Of a DNA stretch of 64,000 nucleotides, positions 24,701 to 40,300 are shown one piece after another; within the stretch, counting starts at the first letter, position 1, and every line of letters begins with the position of its first letter. The notes below the pieces were generated by a model, which did no database searches, had not been told where the DNA came from, and was given only the letters and a program-made list of their open reading frames with translations. The position numbers and the translations under genes are program-made. This DNA comes from Neodontobutis hainanensis (Eukaryota > Chordata > Actinopteri > Gobiiformes > Odontobutidae), in NCBI GenBank assembly GCA_024349245.1, contig JALDNG010000040.1, positions 124,001 through 188,000 on the forward strand, written 5' to 3'.

Positions 24701-27700
24701 GACAGTCAATAAACAATTTTTCTAAAACAGTGCATTTCTGACGTCTTGTCTATTAAGCAAAAAAAACTGAAAAATATGTTTTATTTGCGACTAATTTTGT
24801 GTTAACTATGCACAATTATCCAAAATTAAATATTTTAATTGTCTAACAGCCCTAATTAGAACATAACCTACTCCTGGCAATCTCAATTATCTGAGTCGGG
24901 ACACAAAAGTGGTTAGTGGGCATGTTCTCAGTGGGGTTTCTTTACTCTGGGCGGACTTTCAGGTGTGAAAAAAGAACTCACAAATGGTTAGGCAGTATTT
25001 GTTGGGTTACGTAGCTTTAGGTTTTAAACTACAGTTTGTAAAAGCGGATTATTTGACTTTTCACCAACACTGCAATAACTGTTGTCATGACAACGGCGGG
25101 AAAAATTATCGTAAATCCATTTTAAAATATGTCATAAGGACTGTTCAGGGTCAGTTTATTTCTGTAGAAGTTGGTTACAGCTAAATGATGTACACCATTT
25201 GTTTTCAAAAAAGGCCTTTTCCAACAATAGTTACACTTTTATTTTGTATTATTTTATTTTTACATTACTGACGGCTGCTTCTTTATAACGTAGTTTTGTT
25301 GCTCCTGAACATTTTAACCCATTTCTTCATTAAATGCCAACAAGATCAACAGACGTGCTTCTGGAGAGGTCCCACTACACAAATGGACCCCACTAAACGT
25401 GACTGTGACTGTTTGAGCGTTGCTGATTCAGGGTTCATTTTTACCGCGACCCTCCGTCTGCGAGTCCGGCCGTCTGTCAGTTCAAGTCGAGAAGCCTTTC
25501 CAGCTGCGGCAAAAACAACAAACAAAGCCAGCGCTTGTCGTGTTTGGCCTGATTAAGACAACACAGAAAAGACGAAACTGATTACTTTGCGTCATAACTT
25601 CGGACTAAGGTTATAAAAGTTTTACATTTTTCATCTTAGTGTACCGTTTATTGTTGTCCTCTTTCTGTGCTCTGTTCTGTATAAAGTAGATGAACATTAG
25701 CATTTAATCTTAATTATGTAAAGCATTTACAGTTTATAGTGCTGAACAAACAAAAAAAACAATTTTTGTCCAAGAACAACAAATGCTGGATTATATATTT
25801 GTCATTTTCTGAAAACACCAACTCCATTTCTGGGACACTTTGTTGCTACTTTGTCCTTGAAAGAACACCAAAGCCAACATTAAATCAACACTGTACTTTT
25901 TTTTAGGTCCACATACCATTTGTCTTAAAACATCATCTGAGTTACTTATTAGTAGCTGCCCCATTAGCGCTGGTATTCAAACTTTTCTAAGATTCTTTCC
26001 ACGGTCTATTTCCTGGAGCTGAGTCCAGATTAACCAGGGCTGATAAGGATTGTAGCCCGAAGACCTAAATCACAGACTTCCCCAGTCCAGTCCTGTCAGG
26101 GTCCGGGAGCCTATTAAAGTATTGGGTTGCAGCTACCGCTAATCTGCAGAAGAAAAGCTCCTTCATGCTCAGACTTGTCACTGTTCACTGTTCATTTTTT
26201 CAAATTTCAGTCCATTTTTTTTTTATCTTCTTTCCTCTTTCACATAATTGTCTGTCCAACATGAATAAAGAGCAACTTAACTTTTTTAAATGTACTTTTC
26301 CTTTACGTTTTTTTAAGCAGGTGATTTTTTTTTTTTATAATTAACAAAACAATCTTAACCCAATGGACTTTTACTTTAAAATAACCGTTACATCATTACA
26401 TTCATACTAGAGACTTAAAAAAAGTCTTAATCTTGTTATTGTTGTCTTGCCTAGTTATTTTACTTGGTCTTTTCTCAGTCTTGAACATAAAAGTGTGGAA
26501 ATTTTTCCGTTTTAAACTTTTATTTTGTCATGGTGTATTCTGTAACTGCTTGGTTCCAGTAACACTTGCACCCATAAGCTTAGAGGCTCAATAACATACT
26601 ATCCGTTGATTCTGCTGAATTCTGGTGCTGTTTTCTCCTTGTAAACTCTTTGTAAAATTGTAACTAACTAACTTTTAATTTAAACGTGGATGTACGAGTC
26701 TGTCCATCCAGTGTTGAAGGATGGGCTTTGATTCGGACGAGCGTCTAGTGAGGACTGGCCAACAGCAATGGTCTCAAAGGGTTTTACAGAGACAAATAAG
26801 CAGCAAATAAACAGACTTTTAAAGAAACACTCGCTGTCCTTTAGCCCGTCCATCAGGGTAAGGAGAAAAAAAAAGGATACATGAATACATGGAGGAGACG
26901 GGATTGAGAGTAGAAGCTCAAGAAGAGTCAGATTTCAACAAAAACCTCTATTTTTTGTCTCTGACTCCGAAGCAATCAAACCACATATGACACATTTAAC
27001 ACCTGGTTCTCTCAGTGCTCTCTTTGTGTGCTCAGCCTAAACTAATCACCTTTTGTGCAAGGCCTGTCTACGTCTTTGTGTTTTTCTTCTTCACAACCTC
27101 TTCCTGTCGTCTAAAAACTCCCCAGACACATGATTGATGTCTCACAGCGTAAGCCCCATGGAAATTCTCGCTCCAGGTGATTGTTCACGCACCGATAAGG
27201 CTTTGATCCGAGAGCAGGTAGTGCTGTCTGTTTTGGGAGACAAATGGGTGGAGGTTGTGCCAGAAAGTCCGCCATGTGTCGAAGTGATTATGTAAATAAG
27301 TTCCATAAAACAAAGCGTAAAGGCATCATATCAGTTTGGAGCCTTTACTCGTGTTTAAATAACTTTTTCCTTGTAAACCTCAATTAGTGTGAATTCTGTA
27401 AGTAACATATTTCAAATAAACCCAGAGATTTAAGTGGGATTTACTGTGATCTTTTGAGTGGAACAGTCTTTGGAGGAAGCTAAACTTGAGCTAGTGTCAA
27501 AGACTTTGTATGTCCTTATTAGGCTTCTGTACTAACATGAAAACACGTTGCCGTATCTAAACTATAACTTCAAGAACTTTGAAGCAACTTGGTTTGATTA
27601 GAACTTATTTCTCATGAAAGTACTGTATTGTTAAGTACATTAGAATTAGAACAATTACTGTTATTTGTGGGCCGGCTGATCAAAAAGATGAAAATAGCCA

Positions 27701-30700
27701 CTTTGAAGCTCTTTTATTGTGAAGGTTATTGGACTCATATTTCTAAATATTGTGTCCCATTTATTAGGTGGGCAGACAACAAACAGATGCAGTACTAATT
27801 GAAACCAAAAAGCATTGGCTAATATACAGTATGTCCCATTAAACACATGCTCAAAAGCACCAATACCAAATGCACTCCTTATGTAAATTTTGTGAAAAAA
27901 AGACAGGCCAAAGTAATTTAATGTTTTTTTTTTAGCTGCAAGTTGGGTGTGGTTTAGACAGAAATATACCTCAGCGATAAAAGAGGGGCCTTTTGTGATT
28001 CTGAGCTTGATGTAAGAAGATCAATTCAAAGCTGGACTAAGACAAAAGACTTACTAATAGACCTATTTTACTACTTTCTATTGTCAATGCATCAAACTTT
28101 CCCAGCTCTCCGTCTTTAGTTGCTTGAAATAACATCTAACATTAATGGAGCCACCAACACAATGGACAATGGCAAAGGTTGTGGCAGAGATTTTATTTAG
28201 TTATACCTGCTTTTTATCCACAACTCCCCTTGATTACTTTAATGCCCTTGCCGATGGAGTTAGTGAAGTCACTCACTGTCTCCTTCACAGTCGGCACAAA
28301 ATACCACTGCAGTACTTCTTACTGGAACCTGTAGCAAGATAATATTCTACCAGTCATTGCCTCTGATTCAGAAAGAAACTGACTTTCATTTAGTCATAAG
28401 CTGCATAAAACAAGAAGTAGTCTGATTGTTCCAGCAGCATATTATCGGTGACATGTAAAGTATGGAGCCTTGTTGCCACTTGATTTAAACTCCTTGGACC
28501 TTGACGCCCTTTCGCAAGTCCTTCATGAGCCATTTATCGCTAAACGCAGCAACGAGGAAGGGTTTCTCAGCAGGTAACGCACCAGTGGCCGACCTGATGC
28601 CAGCCGCTGATTACCGGCCGGTTTGGTGTGTGGGAGTTTCCTTCCAGACAATGTTGTGCTCAGTCAGGGAAACAGTTGAACAGCAGATGGATATCAGGAC
28701 TTTACACCACGGCCTTATTAGCTCACATTTCTGCGGCTCAAGTCGACCACAGACAGGATAAAGCACAATAAGCAGTGCATAATTGAGCCGATTATCACTT
28801 TGCATGTTCATTCGACTTCCTATATGCGCTTGTTTGTGTTCATACTGCCATTGTTCTCTGGGGTTAATCTGCCAAAGACATAAACAGAGGCAGTCGAGGA
28901 AACTAGATGGAGAGCTTTGCATTCTTTATTCAGAGCACGTATTTCAAAATGTATACATCAGTAGACTTCCTATTCCTTTGAAGTCTTGATTTTTAAAGTG
29001 ATTTTTAAGTTTTATTATTATAATGCGGGTACGTTATCTATCCACAGTTTTCTGTGACATGACAGTGGTGTACCATCAGGAGAGGTGGCGATAACGGGTC
29101 ATTTTCCTTCAGTTCTGGCTCCGTATTTCAGTCTTTAGAAACCGACAAACACTTAAAGCTCAACTACCTGATTTTCTTGTTGCCTTCCACTTTCTCTGTT
29201 TTAACGGCTGCTATATAACCTTCCTATGGACAATGTAAAAAAAAAAAGTGATGTAGACCAACAGGAGCTGCGATTGGCCAAAGCCCCCCGAACCCGGGCT
29301 GAAAAATTCTTATCAATTAAAATCCCTGCTAATGAAGCCAAGATTATGTTTTTTCCACAGATGATTCCAGTTGCAATATGATATTATGTGATTAAAATGT
29401 GCTTTATTGCATACTTCCGGTTTAAGCTAAGCTAGTTGACTAACATTAGCTTGTGTACTGCAGCAGGTACTTCCTGTTTAAGCTATGCTAGTTGACTAAC
29501 ATTAGCTTGTGTACTGCAGCAGGTACTTCCTGTTTAAGCTATGCTAGTTGACTAACATTAGCTTGTGTACTGCAGCAGGTACTTCCTGTTTAAGCTATGC
29601 TAGTTGACTAACATTAGCTTGTGTACTGCAGCAGGTACTTCCTGTTTAAGCTATGCTAGTTGACTAACATTAGCTTGTGTACTGCAGCAGGTACTTCCTG
29701 TTTAAGCTATGCTAGTTGACTAACATTAGCTTGTGTACTGCAGCAGGTACTTCCTGTTTAAGCTATGCTAGTTGACTAACATTTGCTTGTGTACTGTATT
29801 AGGTACTTCCTGTTTAAGCTATGCTAGTTGACTAACATTAGCTCGTGTACTGCAGCAGGTACTTCCTGTTTAAGCTATGCTAGTTGACTAACATTAGCTT
29901 GTGTATTGCAGGACACTTCAGAAAGTGCTTAAGTAAAGAAAATACAGGCTTTAATATATCTCATAGCTCATAGATGAAATGTTCGCTCCAGTTGTGTACT
30001 TAAATGGGTCCGCTTTATTTTACAGTTTTTTATTTATTTTTAATTGCTATCTTTTTCCAAACATTGAAAAAAAAATTAAGAATTTTATAAAAAATAAAAT
30101 AAAATAAACAATACAAAAGTTTCTTTCTTTCCTTTGACAATTACAGTGGCTCTAAAGATAATGATCTATTGTTACATCATCCAGTCTCTGATCCTGAGTG
30201 AGGCTCAGTTATCTATATATTATAACTTGAATATAATCTTTATGACATTTTTCTCGTAATATCATCTGTGTGTTCTGTCGCTGTTTGCCCACTGCCCGTC
30301 AGACGCGGGGACACTGAAACAAGGGTAGGTTCAACACGCACACAGTGGAAGTAGGCCGTGAGGTGGGGCAGTTCTGAAAAACTCTGGTGACTAAGCCACT
30401 AATACCAGAACGTCAGGATCAGGACAAAGACTTTCAGAGAAGAACACTGTGATTGTAAACAGCCACCTGCACTGAGTGGATCTAGCTGTATTTATTCAGT
30501 GATATTTTAATTCAATTATCCAGGTTTATTAATAGAGCCATTGGCAATTCTTATAATTATACAGCACTTTGTAAAATTATAACTGACTCACTGTTTCTAA
30601 GAAATAACTGAAGTTAATTACAGCAATAAAAATGTCTTGTGTTTCCACAACACCAACACAACTGACTTTTCCACTTTTAGTTCCAACTTCTGATCAAGTT

Positions 30701-33700
30701 AAGTCACTGACGCTGAGCTCTTCCGGAAGAAACCAGCATTTACCTTTTTAGTAGCAATTTATTACCAGATAGTTTAAAATCATGAATTTATATATTTACA
30801 TTAAAAGGCTAAAGAAAATGGAGAAAATATTCGCAAAAATGGAGAAGTAATGTTAAAATATATTTTAATTGTACAGTTTTCTTTTAAAGATAAGGTTTTT
30901 GAGGCGGCTTGGTTGATGTTGAACTTCACTTCCTGTTACGTAGTGAGGTAGATAAGTAAGAACAAGAAGCAAAGATTATGGCTATCAGACCAATCAGAGC
31001 AGACTGGCTTTAGTGGGAGGGGCTTTAAAAACACAGATGATGATAAGTAGTTATTATTATTTACTTGTGTTTCTCAAGTAATATACATTATAAAATATAT
31101 CACAAAATGTATAAAAGACACAAATATAAAGCCACACAGCATCCACAAGGTGTTTACCCATTTTTAAGAGACTAATAATATGATAAGTAATTGTATAAAA
31201 AAATAAAAAGTTATGAGAAATATGCATATTTGAGGAGATTAATTACCTAAATCTAAGATAGTTAGGTTTAGGAACAAATGAGCCGACCTTGTTTAATAAG
31301 GGTTTTAATCTTTATTGGGGCTTTTATAACTTAATTGTATAGAGTAGACAGTATATGGACAGAAAGCACTGGGTAGAGAGAAAAGAAAAGGGATTATAAC
31401 AAGATGTAATTTGACATTTAGCCACCTACTTCACGACTACATGTTTATGAACGTAATGTCTGGAAATTATGTGTGACCTAAATCTAGATAAAGAGTAAAC
31501 TGAAACAAATATTTACAAATGTCTGAGGTCACTTGTCACTAATAACAGTCCACTTTTTCACTCAACATCAACAGAAAAAAGCCACAGTGTCATGTGCTTA
31601 GCTTTTTTTTTTTTTAACTCCGACCTCAATAATATCCTCATATCTCGGGTTTGAATCACCTTTTATTGTTTTCAACTAGACTTTGACCTTGTGTTTTGCG
31701 CTGAGGCAGCACGAGGCAGGATTTACACTGTAGCTCTGAAGTGGGAGACTAAACATAATGTGATGGTGTCACAGACAAACACATACAACAGAGAAACTTT
31801 GTGCTCAGTCAATATAATTCTGAATAATGTGAATGAAATGCAAAAAAACCAACTAGAATTAAAACAAAACTAAAAAGCATTTTTATTTATTTTTGTTGGA
31901 TATTTAACTTTTTTATAAACCAGACTGAACATGTCACATTGGAAAGTCTTTTTTTAAATCAAGCCAAAAATGTAACTTTAAAATACCACCAACTCGAAAA
32001 AAAAAAAACTCTTTTTGACTTTATGTTTTAAAGCATCAAGACTGCATAACACATGTTTCCTCTATTAACTTATCTTCCACAAATATTTCTGTTTGGAGCC
32101 AAAATATGTTGCATCTGTCGGCTGCAAAAGGTCTGGCTCAGCGTCGTCTCTTTGTGGTTTGGAGTAAATCACTGCACAGCTCTTTTTAAAGAAACAATAT
32201 ATTTAAGAAGAAATATCTGAAGTCTGCAAGGTGGTGAGCTTCTCAAACGACATGATGACTTTATAAGTTTTGCATTCTTCCTTTATCTTCAGGTTTATTT
32301 TTACTCTGACAACAGTGCAGTCTGTGTCGAAAACTGCTCGATTAAGCAGCAGCTATGACTAATACGAGCTAAAAGCACGTGTCGAGAAGCAGCATTAGAT
32401 CCAGTTTTAGAGATTTAATTATCTCCTCGAGCAAGTTTTTAAATAGACATAATTAAAAAAAAGATAGTCAAATAATGAATACATGTCATGTTTCTGGGTT
32501 TATGCAGATGTCTGTGCCTGTCGAAACTTCATGAGAAAACAGGTGCGAGACCGGTTTGTGTCGCAATCTACAGATGTTATTCACAGAGGCAGATTTCATC
32601 AGTGGCAAAAAAAAAAACAAAACAAACAAACTTTAAACGTTTATCAAAAAAAATTTTCACTTTCCTTTTGATGTGTATTTGCTTCTTCGTCGAACAATTT
32701 ATTAGGTTTACAGTGAACAGGTAGAAATGCAGAAAACTATTTTGAGACAGTTAGCATGTTAAAATAAAAAACATCACCTTACGACAGTGGAACTTAAAAT
32801 CTAGAAAGTGTTTGTTTAATGCTATGTTAGGATGAAACAATGGTTGTTAAAAGTCTGTTTAATTTCCCAACGAGTGCAGCCAACCTGACTAATCTATATT
32901 GTCCCGCCAATTTTGTTACTACAGATGAGAATCCACACACAGTATTCTCATGAAAGGCCTCGATGGTAATGTGGGTGCAGTTTGATTGGCACAGGTCAGA
33001 GGTCAAAGTAGCTGAGACCTCACAAATTTCATGCACATTTTAGTCACTTGCCGCAAAAGTATATAGTTAAGAGTTAATAAATGTCTAAATAAATAAAACC
33101 CTAAATGGTGTTGTAAATAAAGACTCAGCTAATGCTTTATTGTGTGCGCTCATTATAAAGTCTTACTGTCTTTGCGTTGCTTTAATATGCTGAAAGAAAG
33201 TGAGGCCTCCTGTCGAATCAAAGCTCTGAAAGTACCAGGTCTAACAGAGGCACATAACTTTGTCTGCTTCTGTGGAGGACTGTACCATAAAAAGTGAAAG
33301 TTCTTTGGTTAAAATGCATCTGGGAATTTTTTTTGGGGGGGGATCACTGGACGGGAACATGGTCTGAGGGGTTTTTGAATGGAGTCCAGACACAGAGGTC
33401 TTTTGTGTTTGTCTATCAGCTGGAAATCACTGCGGCTGTCCCACTCCCTCCCTGTCGGAGCGCGGCGGCCCGTTTACACAACAACGTGCCAGAGACGGAC
33501 TTTTCAATGGCCGACAGTGGGGTCAGATAAGATTAGGAAGTGTGCCTCAGAAACCCACTTGTTCTTCGAGACAAAACCAACAGTCCCTCGACCCAAATAC
33601 AGCCGTGACCTCAGCTCAGGCCGTCTGCAGTGACCTTGGCTTTGTTTGTGTTGCTTTAAAATGACATAGAAAAGATTCAAAAAGCAACAGAAGGAGCAGT

Positions 33701-34336
33701 GTTTTTACAAGATAAGAGGCTGCTGGTTTGTCAGAGGTCAGGCTGAGATTGCAGGAGTTTTTTCGACAAGTGCACAAGTCTGGCTATTTTTTTTTACTTC
33801 CCTGTAAAAACTTTGACAAAAAAACTTTTTGCACAGATTAGCAATAAATGTAAATGAGATGGTCTAAAACAAATGGCCTCTTGTTAGTTTTAAGTCTCAT
33901 GCTTTTCTATTTGGCTCATATTTAAGTGTTCTCACAGCACCAAAGCCAAGCAGTGTCTTACTCTAATGCTATGGCTGTGCTAATATTTACTTTAAAACGC
34001 ATAACTTTTTGTGTTTCACATAAGAACAACTTCCCTCCAATACTTCAGGAGTGCTTCATTTTATTATTTGACTTGTTATTCTGACTCCAAAAATCGATGA
34101 ATGCCCGACTTTAAGTTAAAATGCAACACTAAGTGTTCTAAGTTCTAAGTGCATTAGAACAACAAAGCAACCTCTTTCCTGCAATTGTTAAAACCGCTTT
34201 CTTTTCTGCACACATTTGTAATATTATGATTTTGTTAGAGCTAACTTGTGGCTTTCTAAGAATTTTTCTATAGTATATACAGTATATTATTATTATTATT
34301 ATTATTGTTATTATTGTTATTATTATTATTTTAGTA

Positions 34337-34385
<49 letters not shown>

Positions 34386-37300
34386 AGTTTAGAGTTTGGC
34401 CTACACTTTTTTGGTCCTTGAATTTTCTCTAGGCTGATGGATTAAAGATCTTTTGGATTGGACTTGGCAGCACCAACGTACGCACAATAAACTGCCTCTA
34501 GACATTCAACCAATCAGAGACACAAAGGATCACATAAAGCCCGCCCCATTTTCAGATAAACTCGTGATTCAGTTTCTTAGATTGCAGTGTAGGTAAGCAT
34601 TCCCAAACCCATTTCACTTCATTAAGTTAAAAAGAATTTAGAAGCAACTGCAAGACTTGAGTCGCTTCAATTACGTTTATAGGATGACCTTACAATGAAT
34701 GACAGGTTTTCCAGATTCTTGCGCAAGTGCACTAAAAAACCCAACCTCATAATACTGCCCTCTTTATTACTGTGATATAAAAACACAAGTAATCCTCTGT
34801 AAAAGTCATGTGGACACTGCAGAGTCAGCTGACCTCATCAAAGCTCAGACTTTCCCCAATTGTCCATTTATTTTATAAAACAGAGCTTATTCTTTAAATG
34901 ATAAACGACGTCACGGGGTCATGTGTCCTCGCTTTGAGACCCAATACTGAGAAATATAGCTTTTTAACCAAAGGGCCACTTGAGAATTGATTTTAAAAGC
35001 CCTGCTCTTTTAAGACAAACCTCTTTTATGTGTGAGTCAGATGTTGACATGTTTAAAAGGTTAGTGTTTTAATACACGAGGCGTTAAGTACGTCATGAAT
35101 ACTTGACTTCAGGACGGATTAAAAGAATAATTCAACTTGAAAGAATGATTTTTAAGGGTTTTTTGAAGTTATCAGTCGGGTGTAGATCTAGGGGCCTCTT
35201 CTGTGACGAGAAATGACAAAAAGAAAGACGTGATACATTAAACCAAGTGTTTATCCAAGACAGACTTTTCAGTATCTTAGAATAAAAAGTTATAGTTCTT
35301 GTTCATGAATGGGACCATATAATTGTGTAAGACTTCCATAGCCTTTATTTTGTGAGAAAAAAAAAGGGGTTGAATAAAAGTGTAGATTTATTTAGAAATA
35401 ATGCGCACTATAAAGGCATTTTTCTCTTTATACCTCACAATACACACATATTGTAAACCAACAGTAAGAACAAAAACTTGCAAACTCAAGTTAACGCTGG
35501 AAATCTGATTAAAATAGATTATAAGCCCTAACCATAAAAAGTGAACAGACTGTAGCTACTCTGAAATAAAATGTAATCCATCTTCTCCCAGTCGTCGGTA
35601 CAGTCCTGCTTACACAAGGCTTAGGTTTGCAAAAAATAAAAACCTGCCCCAAGGTGAATTAATGCAACATCTAAAAGCTCTACATAACTTCTGGATTGGA
35701 TTCTTTTAGTCCTATTTTGACGTTTAAAATGCTTTTTTGAGAATTGTCTTTGTTCTGCACCTGAGACTGAATAATACAAAGTCTTACATGATGAAATAAA
35801 TCCCCATATTGTATATTTTACAGTGTCGCAACCAGTATTTAGGCAATTACAATACACACTTTGACGTCTGCCTCCACTGTTACCATTTTTTTTTTTTTGG
35901 CAAACTACATCTTGGCAATTAAGAAACTGTTCTAAAATGAATAAACAATGTCTAGCCAGATTATTTAAAGATCAGATTACAACTATTAAACTAAAGACGA
36001 GCCGTAGAAACATAAGACAGCGTCTCCCTGAGTTTTTCCTCGAGGCTGCGTGCCGTCAGTCCACACCCAGCGTCCAGTGATGTCACGAGCAGCTGTTCTA
36101 CATCAGAATATTTGCAGTGATATCACCGCTTTGACACGGCGCAGATTTTACAGATACAGCAACCGACAATACATCTGGGCCCGATAAAGCGTCGGCCCGG
36201 GGGAGGCTTTGTTCATGAACACAAACTGACCTTTGATGCTAAACAATTCCCCGCAACATGACGGCTTGACTACCTCCACGTCCCACAACACGACTCTTTT
36301 TCTGCTCAGTTTGAGTCCAGATTAAGGAGATAGATTTAAGATAATACAATCTGCTCAGCGAGTGGCTCAGATTAGTATTTTTAAAAGTATGGTTGTACTT
36401 AAATGTAAACCTTAACATCATTAACTTATTTAAAACCTTTTTTTTTTATGCCATCATGGTCTCAACCCCCATAAGCCGCCTAGGGATTTTCCCACTTTTT
36501 TCACCACAAAAAAATAAAAAATAACATGAACGCTAAGTTTAGAGCCTACAATAAACTTCTAGCTTTGAGTTAAACGTCAGGCCAATGCGACCCTGCCGTC
36601 AGCTTTTCCTCTTTGTTTGTTTTTTGAGCTGTTTCTCTGTAAACATCTCTGTGTTTAGCAGAAAAAAAAAAACATTTTCTCTGTTTTATTGTTAGCTGTT
36701 ACTTTCTTGTTGACATCTGTGTGGACTAATGGATACAACAAATAAGACCCAGTGCGAGTTTAACAACCACAAGGATAATAAAGCTTCGAATCCACAGGAC
36801 AATTCACCAATTCTGTGAGCATTAAAAGCTTATAGTGTCTCTCATTTTGTGTCATCAGACGACAAATATAATCACACAAATTCAAAACGTTTGTGCTGCA
36901 GTGTTGTCCGTCTGTTCATTCTTGTCAGTTGATCTACAGTACATTGCATCAAAAGTTTGGTTTAAGACACCTTTTAAGACACCTTTGTGTAACTAAACCC
37001 ATATGAAGTCAGTAGATGATTTCAAAGAATGTTCAAAGATTTGACGTTTGATTTATTGCTACAGTCTTTCATTGGCAAAGAACACTGAGTAACTCATTTC
37101 CCGACTAAACATTTCAATCACCGTCTTTCACCGAGTCCTTCAAAACTTTACTCTAACCCCGTTTCAAGCTTCAGGCACAAGTCCCTTCAAGGGTGAAAGA
37201 GTGCAGAGTTTTTGACCCTTTGACATTAACTGGGGGCAAGAAAAACATTCTTTCAAACAAAAGACTGCTGTTGTTGCGTCACTGTCGGATCTACTCTGAA

Positions 37301-40300
37301 TGTACATTTCATTTTATTCACAGTGTACCATCCTGTTCTAATATACTTTGGAAGTAAAGGCCTGGATGAAAGCAGGAAAAGCTTCCACAGCCAATGGTGG
37401 AGCTGAGGATAAAAGTGGAATACCTGAGCCTAATATACACAGGCCATCCCATATCCACTCAGCTGCTTCTCTGCTGAGCTGCCCTCCTTTTCTTTTCTTT
37501 CCGTCTCCTGCTCTTTGTCTTGATTATTTCTGTTTTTGTGCATTCAAATAACTCCCCTTTATGAAAAGCTAAACACTTACCTATTATCATCTTGGCTTTG
37601 TGGAGACAGGAGTCTAGATTACACACTTTTTACAGACTTTTTAATTAAAATCGGACAAAAAATGGTGCATTCTTCAAAAAGGAAATGTGGTATATGTCAG
37701 AAAACGTGATGAAAAGGGATCATAGGTCAGAAGTGTACAAACTGTCCAGATTGTGAGGACAGCTTTATCACATTGCCCTTCCTGTCTCCTCTTTCCTGTC
37801 TCTCTATACTTACTTTTCTCTGTTGAATCCTTATTACCACACATTTTACACCATACAGCCCCCCCTCGTATTGACTTCGTAAAAGAATGGAAGAATTTCA
37901 AATGATCAAGCGTTTCTCCATCTTTTTCTCCTTTACATCAGCTTTTTATAATTAAAACCCTCATTGGGATTTCTTCATCACTCATCTCTCTTTTTTTTTT
38001 CTTGTCTTTGTGTCCAGCTGCTTTTTTAACATATTTCACTCGCCGTTCATTTAGTATCTTTCATCATTTCCCACTTTTCTGTACTTTTGTCTCTTACAAT
38101 CGTCACCAAATTAATCTTCTCACCACTATTTCAAGATTGTAACTTTTTTCTTTTTTTTTCTGCAAACTACTTTTCTTTTAATTAATTTGCCTTTTTTTTT
38201 TTTCACCGTCGCCTCTCGTCAGCAGTGAGTGGGCATCCAAACCACATATTTTCAGATTATCTGCGAACAAATCCAAGCATCTGCGCTCCACTCTGTTTGT
38301 GCCAAAAGAAGAAGAAGAAGAAGAAGAAGAAGAGGCCTGGTCTAAAACCTCTGAATAAAATCTAAAAATGTGCTAAAGTTACTTAACTGTTCGAAGGCTT
38401 CCCACTGACACCAGAGCACATTAAATCAAAAAGGGTTTTCGTGTAAAAGCCGTGGCTCAAATGTTTGAAGTGTCTGATTTGCGGCGGTTACAGTGCTTCC
38501 TCGTTGCACCTGTCGGCCGTACGCAGCTGGAGTGAGTCACAGGCTCCTACAGGCTGAAGGAAAACTGGACATTTGTGACCTCTGCTTCACATGGACATCA
38601 CATTCATTCAAAAATGAAATACTGTGAGTATTCAGCGTTGGGAATAAACAAGGACACCTGTTTCCCACTGGGCTGTATGACATAGGTTGAGTAAGTATGA
38701 CACACGTTCTACAGTCACAAGAGGCACTAAACACTCCAGAGTGACAAAAGTCTCTCCAGGGAAGCTTGTTCTTAGGGCGTAAGGAGCATATTGCCACGTG
38801 ACTAAACTGGGACACTTACATTCTTTTTATTAACCAGCTGCTTCTCCAGTTAAAATTCCACTGTTTTATGTCGAGGGTAAAAACACCAAAACTGTATTTA
38901 AATAGAAAGGTCCCAATGAACCTACAGACTCGTGCTGAATGTAATTACCGTTTAAAGGAAAAACTATGACAAAAGTGATAAAAGTCTATGGACAGTATGT
39001 TTAAAAGTGTGCTGCAGTGATTGGTTTTGGTAAAATGGGGACAATAGGGACATGGTCTGTTCAAAACTGGGACATGTTAGAGTTTTTACAGGAATTTATT
39101 CGGACATGGGAGTTTATAATAGATATTTATGATTTAAATCAAGTCGGCGTCTCACAGCTTTTTTATAATTAAAAACATTGTGGCATTAGGAAGTGAGTTT
39201 GTAAATTGTAGGGAGGTTTAAGTTACCTTATCTAGTTTATATAATCACTGATGTTGGTTTACTGCACCACAGCCTCTTCAGGAGGACAAACCATGTTGTA
39301 CTAACCTGTATCCTAACCTGTGGCCTTTAGTCGGTCATTTAAGTTTGAGCTCATGTTGTGAAACTGTTTATTTAGACATAAAGTTAAAAAAAATGAAATT
39401 GGTGAGAGAAGTATAAAGAGGTACAATATATTTGTGGTCACTGTACAAACCCACAATTTACCGAAAATTGCAGAGATTTAGTTCGCTCTGGTTTGTGTCT
39501 TCATACTAGAAAAATGAAAGTCCACTGAGCATCTGGCCTGTTTGTGGACACTCACTCACAGTTGAGTTACAGCGCTCTGCAAACGAGCTCCTGTAAACTA
39601 TAACGACTGAGAGCAAGCAGCTTCGCGTTTATCAGGCTTTCAATCAATCACTGGCTGAAGCAGGACACAGTTTATTTGGATACAGCCCAGTAAAGATCAT
39701 GAGTTCCCTCTTTGAGCACTGGCTACAGCTGGCATGCACCAAAATGGGAAATTCAGATCAGATAAACTAATGAGCCATGTACATATATATATGTTCGGGT
39801 CAGACATTTTTCTTAAGGACATGTTTTACAAGAAGATACTTGTTCTGCCAGCCACACTTAACCACTGCTTTGTGCTTAATGGCTTTCCTCTAATGGATTC
39901 AAGTAGCACAATAAAGTGTCTTTGTCGCTTATACTGTTGGCTTTGGAGCTCTGGTAACTTTCAAATACCTAAAAGAAGAAGATTGCGATTTTTTTCTAGT
40001 AAAGACTGCGTTCTCGGTGAAAATAATTATGTCCCAGAGATGTTTTGGAACAGACCCCTGCCATTGCTTCTGGGTTAAGTGGAGATTACAGTGCCTCTTC
40101 AGGCCTGGCTGACTCACTACAGCTGAGTGCATCCTTGAGAAGGCAGATTTGGGGGTTTTACATTGTAGTTGGTTTGTGTCAATATTAAAAAGAAAAAAAG
40201 AAGAATAAAATCAGAGAATCCGAAATGAATTACATGATTTATAATAAACTGGCCATTTAAATAACTCTGTAATTAATTTCACAATTTAAGTCACAAACAA

